Positions 33,973-41,799 of a stretch of DNA of 64,000 bases are shown here, piece by piece. Source of the stretch: Streptomyces hygroscopicus subsp. hygroscopicus (GTDB taxonomy: Bacteria; Actinomycetota; Actinomycetes; Streptomycetales; Streptomycetaceae); contig NZ_BSSM01000007.1 of the NCBI RefSeq assembly GCF_030269125.1, forward strand, positions 310,001 through 374,000, written 5' to 3'. The first letter of the stretch is position 1. Every line of letters begins with the position of its first letter. The position numbers were made by a program, and so were the translations under genes. The notes beneath the pieces are model-generated. The model did not search any database. It was not told the DNA's origin and saw only the letters and a program-made list of their open reading frames with translations.

Positions 33973-34482
33973 ATGCCGGAACTCCAGTTGCTCCGCCCTG
34001 ACCACGCCCCCGCGCTGCTCGCCTTCGAGCGGGAGAACCGGGCGTACTTCGCCGCCTGGGTCCCCGACCGCGGCGACGACTACTTCGCCCGGTTCGCCGA
34101 GCGGCTCCGCGCCCTGCTCGCCGAGCAGGAGGCGGGCATCTGCTATTTCCACGTCCTCGTCGGCCCGGCCGGGGAGATCCTCGGCCGGGTCAACCTCGTG
34201 GACGTGGAAGACGGCGGCGCCGACCTCGGCTACCGGATCGCCGAGCGTGCCGCGGGCCGGGGCCTGGCCACCCGGGCGGTGCGGGACCTGTGCGTCCGGG
34301 CCGCGGACACGTACGGCCTGACCTTTCTGAAGGCCGCGGCCAGGCGGGACAACCTGGCCTCGCGGGCCGTGCTGTCCCGCACGGGGTTCACCGTCGTCGG
34401 CGAGACCCGGCTGTCCGGCCGGCCCGGCCTCACCTACCGCCGCCCACTCGGGGACGTCTCCCGAGCAGGGTCGGTCACGTAG
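33973..34482 (+). CDS. GNAT family N-acetyltransferase, RimJ/RimL-like
   Basis: Acetyl-CoA dependent N-acetyltransferase of 169 residues, similar to ribosomal-protein N-terminal acetyltransferases. N-terminal part LLRPDHAPALLAFERENRAY; beta4 strand with pyrophosphate loop in LGYRIAERAAGRGLATRAV; downstream AARRDNLASRAVLSRTGFTV, the usual N-x-x-S-x-x-V-x-x-x-x-G-F signature of the RimJ/RimL type. GTAGGG precedes the ATG. Its last eight bases overlap the end of the convergent SsgA-like gene. Confidence 0.9.
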   Translation: MPELQLLRPDHAPALLAFERENRAYFAAWVPDRGDDYFARFAERLRALLAEQEAGICYFHVLVGPAGEILGRVNLVDVEDGGADLGYRIAERAAGRGLATRAVRDLCVRAADTYGLTFLKAAARRDNLASRAVLSRTGFTVVGETRLSGRPGLTYRRPLGDVSRAGSVT

Positions 34483-34897
34483 CGAGGATGTCCGCCAGCA
34501 GCTCGTCCACCGGGGCACGTTCACGACCCGGCGGCACGATCTCCCCGGTCTCGCGCAGGAACGCGGCGACCGCCGGCGCCCAGGCGTACACCACCGCGCG
34601 CTGCCGCCCGCCGTCCGGGCGCCGGTCCCCGAGGAACTCCAGGCGCAGCTCGTGCCACATTCCGGTGCGGGCCGGGCGCAGCCGTACGTCACCGACACCG
34701 ACCGGCCTGGTGAGGCCCTCGGCGAGCATGTCGCGGTCGAGGCGCCATCGGGCGAGGACATGGCCGTCGTGGGCGAAGACGGCCGTGACGGCGTACGGGT
34801 CGGCGGCGTCGTAGCCCAGGTGGACGAAGACCGGGAAGCGGCCGGTGCCGGGGGTGTGGAGCTGCACCACCAGGGTCTTGTGCACGAACGTGTTCAC
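34475..34897 (-). CDS. ssgC: SsgA-like sporulation/cell division protein (SALP)
   Basis: SALP proteins exist only in sporulating actinobacteria, where SsgA and SsgB position FtsZ at sporulation septa and other members tune septum and spore-wall formation. This 140-residue protein has the family core: DAADPYAVTAVF (about 29-40), RWRLDRDMLAEGL (about 48-60) and GVGDVRLRPAR (about 65-75), then the C-terminal helix AAFLRETGEIVPPG. The GTG start has GGAGG seven bases upstream. Assignment to SsgC rather than another paralogue relies on recalled gene order in S. coelicolor and is less certain than the family. Confidence 0.85.
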   Translation of the reverse strand: MNTFVHKTLVVQLHTPGTGRFPVFVHLGYDAADPYAVTAVFAHDGHVLARWRLDRDMLAEGLTRPVGVGDVRLRPARTGMWHELRLEFLGDRRPDGGRQRAVVYAWAPAVAAFLRETGEIVPPGRERAPVDELLADILAT

Positions 34898-34965
34898 GCG
34901 GGGGCCTCCGGGACGATCGGCGTAGAGCCCTCGGGTACCCCGGTTCCGCCGCCGTCGAGCACCCG

Positions 34966-35937
34966 TCAGCCGAGCGCCTCCCGCAGCGCGGGCAGCAGGG
35001 TCTTCGCCGACCAGTCCAGGAACTCCGGCTGGGTGTCGCCGCCGATCTGCACCAGGGCGACCTCCTCGAACCCCGCCTCCGCGTACGGGCGTACGGCCTC
35101 GACGAAGGCGTCGGGGTCGTCGCCGCACGGGACGGAGGAAGCCACGTCGTCGGGGGTCACGAACCCGGTCGCGGACTCGAAGGAGTCGGGATGCGGCAGT
35201 TCCGCGTTCACCTTCCAGCCGAGCCCGAACCAGCGGAACTGGGCGTGGGCCCGCTTGACGGCCGTGTCCCGGTCGGGGTCGTAGCTCACCGGCAGCTGTC
35301 CGACACGGGGTTTGCCGCTGCCGCCGCTGCGGTCGAAGGCCTCCAGCAGGCCGGGCTTCGGCTCGGTCGCGATCAGCAGGTCGCCGAGCTGTCCGGCGAT
35401 CCGGCAGGACCGCTCGCCGGAGACCGCGATGCCGATCGGCGGCGGTTCCTCGGGCACGTCCCACAGCCGGGCCGACTCCACCTGGTAGTGCCGCCCGTGA
35501 TGGGTGAGGTGATCGCCCCCGAACAGCGCCCGGATGATCCGCACGGCCTCTTCCAGCATCTCGTGGCGCACGTCCACCGGAGGCCAGCCGCCGCCCACCA
35601 CATGCTCGTTCAGGTTCTCGCCCGCGCCGAGTCCGAGCCGGAACCTGCCCTCGGACAGCAGTTGCACGGTGGCCGCCTTCTGAGCCACCACGGCCGGATG
35701 GTAGCGCCGGATGGGGCAGGTCACGTAGGTCATCAGCGGAATGCGTGAGGTGGCCTGCGCGGCGGCGCCCAGCACGCTCCACGCGTAGGGGGAGTGCCCC
35801 TGTGCGCGCAGCCACGGAAAGTAGTGGTCCGAGGTCACCGAGAAGTCGAACCCGGCCTCCTCGGCACGTACCACATGCTCCACCAGGTCCCGGGGCCCGG
35901 CCTGCTCGGTCATCATCGTGTATCCGATTCGCACCAT
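34966..35937 (-). CDS. F420-dependent LLM class oxidoreductase (TIGR03557-like)
   Basis: Luciferase-like monooxygenase-fold enzyme of 323 residues that probably uses coenzyme F420. Features: start MVRIGYTMMTEQAG, the conserved SVTSDHYFPWLRAQGHSPYA (about 33-53) that binds the deazaflavin, LMTYVTCPIRRYHPAVVAQ, and GRFRLGLGAGENLNEHVVG (about 97-115). The VTCP and GAGENLNEH motifs mark the subgroup close to F420-dependent glucose-6-phosphate dehydrogenase-like proteins. Substrate unknown. The ATG at 35937 is the first sensible start; the ribosome binding site is weak. Confidence 0.9.
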   Translation of the reverse strand: MVRIGYTMMTEQAGPRDLVEHVVRAEEAGFDFSVTSDHYFPWLRAQGHSPYAWSVLGAAAQATSRIPLMTYVTCPIRRYHPAVVAQKAATVQLLSEGRFRLGLGAGENLNEHVVGGGWPPVDVRHEMLEEAVRIIRALFGGDHLTHHGRHYQVESARLWDVPEEPPPIGIAVSGERSCRIAGQLGDLLIATEPKPGLLEAFDRSGGSGKPRVGQLPVSYDPDRDTAVKRAHAQFRWFGLGWKVNAELPHPDSFESATGFVTPDDVASSVPCGDDPDAFVEAVRPYAEAGFEEVALVQIGGDTQPEFLDWSAKTLLPALREALG

Positions 35938-36653
35938 GCGCGCCGAGTCCCCGGTGCGGGCCCCACGAAAACGGCGGGCTCCCGCCGGCCGGCCGCTCCC
36001 GCCCGGACACGGCCGTCCCGACCGCCGTCCGAGGGGACCGACGGGTGGGCCCGCCGCACCCCGGCAGACCCACCGCGGCCCGGCTCGGCCGGCTCGCGGC
36101 CAGGGTGCCGGGCAGAGCGCGGAGCGCGTGCGACGGGGGTGCACAGGGGGCGGCGGCGGCTTTCTGCCGCACCCGTTCATACCGGCACCGCGGAGACCGC
36201 CGGGCCCTCACCGCGGGCGGCTCGGCCCGCCGCACACCGACGGGCCCACCGCGGGCTGGCCCGGCCCCTCGCAGGCGGGTGGTGGAAGTGGCCATGCCTG
36301 CGAGGGTCTTGCCGTAGTCGGGGGCCTGCCGAGGGGCTGCCGGCTCGCCGCTGCGGCTCGGCTCACCGCGGGCCGCCGCGACCGCCAGGGACCTGTGGCC
36401 CGCCGCACACCGGCAGGTCCGGCGCGGGCCGTCGGCCGGTCGCGGAACGAGAGGGGCCCACGGCAGACGGGCGGGGCTGCCGCGTACCCATCGGCCTGGC
36501 GCGGACCGGCCGGAGCGTGCCAACGGGTCCACCCCGGGCCCCAGGGGCCACGCCGACCGGGGACCGGCGGGGCCCAGGGCCGCCCGAAGTGGTTCGTCGC
36601 GCCCCGGCTCGGGCCGCCGCGACCGGAGGGCGCTCGTCGTGCCCCGGCTCGGG
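35938..36653. repeat. 716-bp repeat-rich intergenic stretch
   Basis: No credible gene. The DNA is built of degenerate blocks around GCCCGCCGCAC...GGCGGGCCCACC (near 36049, 36229 and 36399) and, at the right end, two near copies of GCCCCGGCTCGGGC (36600 and 36639). Frames on both strands give only Gly/Pro/Arg/Ala strings. The style resembles the region at 7378-8394 although the units differ. Confidence 0.6.
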
Positions 36654-37616
36654 CTACCGCAGTCCGAAGCGGTCCGCCCAGCCGGTCACCTCGCTCAGGG
36701 TCGTGTTGCCGCCGCACACCACGAGGCCGAGACGGGCGCCGGTGCCGACCCGGGCCACCACCTCGCGGGCCGCCGGGAGCAGGCACCCCGCGGCCGGTTC
36801 GGCCCACACCTTGGCGTGGTCGGCCAGCTCCAGGCAGCCCCGTACGGCCTCCCGGTCGGGCACCACCAGCACCTCCTCGACCAGCTCGGAGACATGGTCG
36901 TACGTCAGCCGGGACACCGCGGGCGCGCTGAGCGTGGTGACCAGCGAGGACAGCGGTACGGGCACCGGGCCGTCCGCCTTCAGCGCGGCCGACATCGACT
37001 CGGCGCCCTCCGTCTCCACGCCCCACACCCGTACCTCGGGCCGCCGGGCCCGCAGCGCCGCCGCGATGCCCGAGATCAGCCCGCCCCCGCCGATGCTGAC
37101 GACGACGTCCGTCAGCTCCTCCCCGGCGTCCTCGGCCAGTTCGAGCCCGACGGTGCCCTGCCCGGCGATCACCGCCGGGTCGTCGAACGGGTGGACCAGG
37201 GTCAACCCCTCGTCCGCGAGCCGCACCCCCAACTCGAAGGCGCTGTCCATGCCGTCGGTCAGCCGCAGCGACGCCCCGGCCTCCTCGGCGAGCGCGAGGG
37301 ACCGCGCGGGCGCGGTGCGGGGCATCACCACGGTGGCCTTCACGTCGAGGGCCGCCGCCATCACCGCCAGCGCGATCCCGTGGTTGCCGCCGCTGACCGC
37401 GACCACGCCCGCCGCCCGCTCGGCCTCGCCCAGCGACAGCAGCTTCGCCACGGCCCCGCGGGCCTTGAACGAACCGGTGCGCTGGAGCAGTTCGAGCTTG
37501 ACGGTGACCGGGACGCCGAGGAGCGCGCCCAGGCCGGGGCTCGCCACGGTCGGCGTCCGCACCACGTGCGGGGCGATCAGCCGGGCCGCCGCTTCGATCT
37601 CGGAGATGCCGATCAC
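36654..37616 (-). CDS. PLP-dependent serine/threonine dehydratase-like enzyme
   Basis: Fold-type II PLP enzyme of 320 residues, related to threonine ammonia-lyase and serine racemase/dehydratases. The cofactor lysine is in TGSFKARGA (about residue 53); the phosphate-binding loop is SIGGGGLISG (about 179-188); SGGNHG (about 76) contacts the substrate carboxylate. No C-terminal ACT domain is present, so catabolic rather than biosynthetic type is likely; the length matches this. The GTG at 37616 begins VIGISEIEAAARLI after GAAGGGCGGG. It is 19 bp downstream of the AIM24 gene on the same strand and probably co-transcribed. Confidence 0.9.
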   Translation of the reverse strand: MIGISEIEAAARLIAPHVVRTPTVASPGLGALLGVPVTVKLELLQRTGSFKARGAVAKLLSLGEAERAAGVVAVSGGNHGIALAVMAAALDVKATVVMPRTAPARSLALAEEAGASLRLTDGMDSAFELGVRLADEGLTLVHPFDDPAVIAGQGTVGLELAEDAGEELTDVVVSIGGGGLISGIAAALRARRPEVRVWGVETEGAESMSAALKADGPVPVPLSSLVTTLSAPAVSRLTYDHVSELVEEVLVVPDREAVRGCLELADHAKVWAEPAAGCLLPAAREVVARVGTGARLGLVVCGGNTTLSEVTGWADRFGLR

Positions 37617-37635
37617 GGCGTCCCGCCCTTCTCGT

Positions 37636-38313
37636 TCAGTGCTGCTGCGACTTGTGCTGGGGCAGCTCGCTCGGGCGTACGACGACGACGCCCTCGCCCT
37701 GGAGCATCAGCTGCACGGCCTCGCCGGAGCCGCCGCGCAGCATCGAGCCTATCGACTGCGAGCGGTGCAGCGAGGTCTCCAGCCGTGCGGTCCAGCCGAC
37801 CACCGCGTCCGTGTCCACGTACACCGGCTGCTCCGGCGAGACCGGGATGACCAGTGGATTGCCCTCGCAGACCAGGCCGAGCCGGCCGTGCCCGCTGAAC
37901 ACGCTGTTGAACAGGCCGCCCGCGGTGATGCCCGAGCCCTTGACCGTCTTGATCTCGTACGACAGCGACGGGTCGAAGCACAGCACGTGACGGCCGCCCA
38001 CGGTGAACCGGTCGCCGGGCTCGACCTCCACGATGAAGCAGTTCTGCGCCTCGTGCGCGAGCCAGACCTCGCCCTGCCCGCGGACCGCCATCAAGGGCAG
38101 CCCCTCCCCGGTGACCGCGCGCTTGAGCATGCCTCCGACGCCCTGGCCCTTGCGCTCGAAGCGCAGGTCGCCGCGGTGGGCGACCATCGCGCCCTGCCGG
38201 GCGTACATCTCGCCGTCCACCGCGTACCTGAGGCACTTGGCGTTCTCGACGGACATCCCGGGTTCGGTGGCCGCCTGCACCATGTGCCGACTGGAGAAAA
38301 GATCACCCTTCAT
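37636..38313 (-). CDS. AIM24 family protein
   Basis: A 225-residue beta-rich protein of the AIM24/TIGR00266 family (tryptophan-RNA-binding attenuator-like fold), widespread and without a proven bacterial role. Features: the opening MKGDLFSSRHMVQ, the conserved GEMYARQGAMVAHRGDLRFE (about 35-54), GEGLPLMAVRGQGEVWLA, and FNSVFSGHGRLGLVCEGNPL. Length is normal. The ATG at 38313 follows AGGA by about nine bases; the frame is open upstream but family similarity begins at MKGDLF. It is probably transcribed with the PLP enzyme downstream. Confidence 0.85.
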   Translation of the reverse strand: MKGDLFSSRHMVQAATEPGMSVENAKCLRYAVDGEMYARQGAMVAHRGDLRFERKGQGVGGMLKRAVTGEGLPLMAVRGQGEVWLAHEAQNCFIVEVEPGDRFTVGGRHVLCFDPSLSYEIKTVKGSGITAGGLFNSVFSGHGRLGLVCEGNPLVIPVSPEQPVYVDTDAVVGWTARLETSLHRSQSIGSMLRGGSGEAVQLMLQGEGVVVVRPSELPQHKSQQH

Positions 38314-38367
38314 GGGTGCATCCTGACCCGTGGGCACGGCTTCTGCCAAGATCAGGACCGGCCGGGC

Positions 38368-39576
38368 CTACTCCTTGCCCGAAGCCTCCGGCCACCGCTT
38401 GCCCTGTTTCCCGCAGAACGCCGAATCCAGCACCCCCGCAAGCGCCTTGAGGACCTTGCCGTTGTTCGAGGTGGTGGCGACGGCCGCCACGCTGCGGCCG
38501 CCGTCCTTCGTCGCGAAGGCGTACGTGTAGTAGCCCTGCACCGTCCCCGTGTGCCCGTACACCGAGATCCCGCACGACAGATCGCGACGGCGCAGCCCGA
38601 GCCCGTACGCGGTGGTGGCGTCGACCCGGTTCATCTTCTCCATCTCGGCGAGCCGCGCGGCGGACATCAACCTGCCGCCGAGCAGCGCGCGGTAGAACGT
38701 GTCGAGGTCCCGTGCGCTGGAGATGATCGCGCCCGCGCTCTGCGCCCACGACACCGTCTGGTCGGTCGAGTCCACCAGCGGATCGCCCGCCCGGTCGGGG
38801 GTGAGGTAGCCATGGGCGTGCGTGCCCGGGATCGTGGTGCCGGGGTGGACGTAGAACGTGTCGCGCAGCTTCAGCGGCCCGAAGACGCGCTTCTCGTACT
38901 CGGTGCGCACCGAGTGCCCGGTGAGCTTCTCGATGAGCATGCCCGCGACGACGAAGTTGGTGTTGGAGTACGAGTACGCCGCGCCCGGCGCGTTGGTGCG
39001 CGGGTGCCTCAGGGACAGCGCCACCAACTCGCGGTAAGTGAACACCCGGTCGCGGACCGCCTCGAACCCCGCGACGCTCTCGGCGAACATGTCGTTCGTG
39101 AAGTCGTACAGCCCGCTGCGGTGGCTCAGCACCTGACGCACCGTGATCCGGTCGTCCGGCAGCAGCCCCGGCAGATAGCGGTTGACCGGCGCGTCCAGGG
39201 TCAGCCGGTGCTCGTCGACGAGTTGCAGCAGCACGACGGCCGAGAACGTCTTGGTGACGCTGCCGACCCGGAACCGGTCGCCGGCGCCCATGGCGCGCCG
39301 GGTGCCGCGGTCGGCGAGCCCGTGCGTCGCCCGGTACACCGTGCCGTGGTCGTCGATCCGGGCCAGCGCGCCCGGCGCCCCCGCGGCCACCGCCGACCGC
39401 AGCACCGCGGCCAGGCCCGCCGTGTCCGGTGCCGGAAGGCCCGCCGCCGCGGGGGACTTCACCCCTGCGGCCGCGGGCGGCCTCGGCTCCCCGGTCGCGG
39501 CCCGCGCCGGGACCGCGAGCAGCGACAGCGCCACCGCTCCGAGGACCGCACCCCTGCTCACCCTGGCTGACACCAT
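38368..39576 (-). CDS. Secreted serine hydrolase, beta-lactamase/D-alanyl-D-alanine carboxypeptidase family (S12)
   Basis: Exported penicillin-binding-protein-like hydrolase of 402 residues. The signal peptide is 1-27 (LGAVALSLLAVPARAA). The active-site SxxK is in GSVTKTFSA (about 105); the tyrosine motif is AYSYSNTNF (about 200); the third motif is HTG in VYGHTGTVQGYYT. This is the class C/DD-carboxypeptidase layout of R61-like and esterase-type enzymes. Two cysteines (LSCGIS, SAFCGK) may pair outside the cell. GGGAGTGGG precedes the ATG. It is divergent from the M4 protease gene. The exact substrate (cell-wall peptide, D-peptide or ester) is unresolved. Confidence 0.9.
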   Translation of the reverse strand: MVSARVSRGAVLGAVALSLLAVPARAATGEPRPPAAAGVKSPAAAGLPAPDTAGLAAVLRSAVAAGAPGALARIDDHGTVYRATHGLADRGTRRAMGAGDRFRVGSVTKTFSAVVLLQLVDEHRLTLDAPVNRYLPGLLPDDRITVRQVLSHRSGLYDFTNDMFAESVAGFEAVRDRVFTYRELVALSLRHPRTNAPGAAYSYSNTNFVVAGMLIEKLTGHSVRTEYEKRVFGPLKLRDTFYVHPGTTIPGTHAHGYLTPDRAGDPLVDSTDQTVSWAQSAGAIISSARDLDTFYRALLGGRLMSAARLAEMEKMNRVDATTAYGLGLRRRDLSCGISVYGHTGTVQGYYTYAFATKDGGRSVAAVATTSNNGKVLKALAGVLDSAFCGKQGKRWPEASGKE

Positions 39577-39884
39577 CGGGCACCCACTCCCATCCGTCCG
39601 TCCGTCGATGCGACATCGGTCACATTCCGGCCTGGGAACCTAGGGGATCGAGGCCACGTCTCCACAGCCGACACACAGTTGGTCATATCTCGATCACTCT
39701 GCGGCGCTCATTTGCAAAGGATTGCCCTAGAGGGTCGCGAAATGGATCATTCCGGCTTTACGTGCACATGACTGATCGGCAAGGGTGAACCCTCGGGGCC
39801 CGACCAGCCCCCTGGCGCCGAAGCGCGCCATGCCGCAGGGCGGTTGACGAACCACCGCCCTCCACAGAAGGAATCCTGATCAGA
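39577..39884. other. 308-bp divergent intergenic region
   Basis: Promoter region for the serine hydrolase (leftward) and the M4 protease (rightward). It has an AT-richer patch (39665-39770) with TCATATCTCGATCA and TTTGCAAAGGATTGCCC, where promoters are likely. I see no gene and no clear palindrome. Confidence 0.4.
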
Positions 39885-41669
39885 TTGCGTAAACCGCACA
39901 TACGCTCGGTGGCGGTCGCCGTCGCGGTGGTCACCGCTGCCACGGGCCTGGCCGGTACGGCCTTCGCGGGGCCCTCCACGGGGGAGGCGCGCTCCGTCGC
40001 GTCCGCCACGAACGCCGACGCCGTGGTGGCCGCGGCCCGCACCGCGGCCTTCGCGCACGCGGGTGCGACCGGCGTCTCGACGGGCGACGAACTGCACGCC
40101 CAGGACGTCATGCTGGACCCCGAGGGCGCCCGGCACGTCCGCTTCGAGCGCACCCACGACGGCCTGCCGGTGCTCGGCGGTGACCTGGTGGTCCACCTCG
40201 ACCACAAGCTCGCCTACACCGGTGTGACCCGCGCCGCCGACCAGACCGTCAAGCCGGCCGCCGCCACCAAGGCCAAGCTGACCGCGGATCAGGCCGCCGC
40301 CACGGCCGCGCGGGCCGCCAAGGGCGAGGCGGGCACCGCCCAGCTCGTCGTGGACGCCCGCGACGGTGCCTCCGCGCTCGCCTACCAGGTGACCGTGACC
40401 GACCAGGACGGCACCAACACCGTCGTGGTCGACGCCGTCACCGGCAAGGTGCGCAGCAACACCCCCGACAGCGACCAGTTCCTGTCGCCGAAGCTGGTCA
40501 AGAGCCTTCAGGAGAAGGGCGTGACGGCGGACCCGGTCATCGGTGCCGCCCGCAGCGCCGCCCTGGCCCGCGCGGGTGCCCCCACCGGCGCCACGGCCGC
40601 GTACCCGTCGGCCGCGAGCGGCACCGGCAAGACGCTCTACGTCGGCAGCGTCGGCCTGACCACCACGCAGACCTCGCGCGGCCACTACCTGCTCGCCGAC
40701 CCGAGCCGGTACGGCAGCGAGGTGCGCGACGCCAAGGGCAAGAGCACGGAGAGCTTCGGGGCCGGCACGAAGTTCACCGGCACCACCAACGTGTGGGGCA
40801 ACGGCACGACCGCCAACCGTGCCAGCGCCGCCGCGGATGCCCAGTACGGCATCACCAAGACGCTGGACTTCTACAAGAAGACCTTCGGCCGCAAGGGCAT
40901 CGCGAACGACAGCAAGGCCGCCCACGGGATGGTCCACTGGGGCAACAAGGTCGCCAACGCCTTCTGGGACCCGACCTGCACCTGCATGCTGTACGGCGAC
41001 GGTGACGGGCAGACGTTCAAGAAGCCGCTGGTCGTCCTCGACGTCACCGGTCACGAGCTGACCCACGGCGTGGTGGACGCGACCGCCAAGCTGGAGCCGA
41101 CCTTCGTCGACTCCAACGGCAACCAGTACGGCGAGCCGGGCGCGCTCAACGAGTCGCTGGCGGACATCTTCGGCTCCAACGTCGAGTTCTACGCCAACAA
41201 CAAGCAGGACACCCCCGACTACCTGATCGGCGAGAAGCTGGGCCTTTCGCAGAAGTTCCTGCGCCGCCTGGACCACCCCTCGCTCGACAAGCTCGAGGGC
41301 ACGATCGACTACTGGACGCCGGACACCTACTACACCGAGGTGCACGCCGGTTCCGGTGTCTCGTCGCACGCCTACTACCTCCTCGCGGAGGGCAGCGGCA
41401 AGAAGACGATCAACGGCGTCGCGTACAACTCGCCGACGTACGACAAGTCCACGGTCACGGGCATCGGCCGCGCCAAGGCCACCGCGATCTTCTACCGTGC
41501 GCTGACCCGCTACATGGTCTCCACGACCGACTTCCACGACGCGCGCGTCGCGACGCTGAAGGCGGCCAAGGACCTGTACGGCGCGAGCAGCACCGAGTAC
41601 AAGACGGTGGACAAGGCGTGGGCCGCGGTCGACGTGACCGCCGCCAACACGCCGGCCGCCAAGCACTGA
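39885..41669 (+). CDS. Secreted M4 (thermolysin-like) metallopeptidase precursor
   Basis: Extracellular zinc endoprotease of 594 residues made as a preproenzyme. Signal peptide 1-27; FTP/PepSY propeptide (about 45-200, with RFERTHDGLPVLGGDLVVHL); catalytic domain from about 245 with the zinc motif HELTH (His390, Glu391, His394), third ligand Glu423 in GALNESLADIFG, and the transition-state histidine in GSGVSSHAYYLLAEG. Two cysteines (PTCTCML) lie close to the active domain. The start is a TTG at 39885 (LRKPHIRSVAVAVAVV) with AGAAGGAA about 11 bases upstream; no ATG fits the signal peptide. A 12-bp hairpin follows the stop. Confidence 0.92.
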   Translation: MRKPHIRSVAVAVAVVTAATGLAGTAFAGPSTGEARSVASATNADAVVAAARTAAFAHAGATGVSTGDELHAQDVMLDPEGARHVRFERTHDGLPVLGGDLVVHLDHKLAYTGVTRAADQTVKPAAATKAKLTADQAAATAARAAKGEAGTAQLVVDARDGASALAYQVTVTDQDGTNTVVVDAVTGKVRSNTPDSDQFLSPKLVKSLQEKGVTADPVIGAARSAALARAGAPTGATAAYPSAASGTGKTLYVGSVGLTTTQTSRGHYLLADPSRYGSEVRDAKGKSTESFGAGTKFTGTTNVWGNGTTANRASAAADAQYGITKTLDFYKKTFGRKGIANDSKAAHGMVHWGNKVANAFWDPTCTCMLYGDGDGQTFKKPLVVLDVTGHELTHGVVDATAKLEPTFVDSNGNQYGEPGALNESLADIFGSNVEFYANNKQDTPDYLIGEKLGLSQKFLRRLDHPSLDKLEGTIDYWTPDTYYTEVHAGSGVSSHAYYLLAEGSGKKTINGVAYNSPTYDKSTVTGIGRAKATAIFYRALTRYMVSTTDFHDARVATLKAAKDLYGASSTEYKTVDKAWAAVDVTAANTPAAKH

Positions 41670-41686
41670 CGGCCTGCGCGCACGAC

Positions 41687-41715
41687 CGGATGCCCCGCCC
41701 CGCGCGGGGCATCCG
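41687..41715 (+). terminator. Hairpin terminator
   Basis: Perfect 12-bp stem CGGATGCCCCGC/GCGGGGCATCCG with a five-base loop, 18 bases after the protease stop. Confidence 0.7.
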
Positions 41716-41799
41716 CATGTCCGGGCCCGTGCGGGGCACCGGGACCGACCGGAGCCACCGGCGGACTCCACGACGCCGAGCCGGCGAGGAGGCGAGCGG

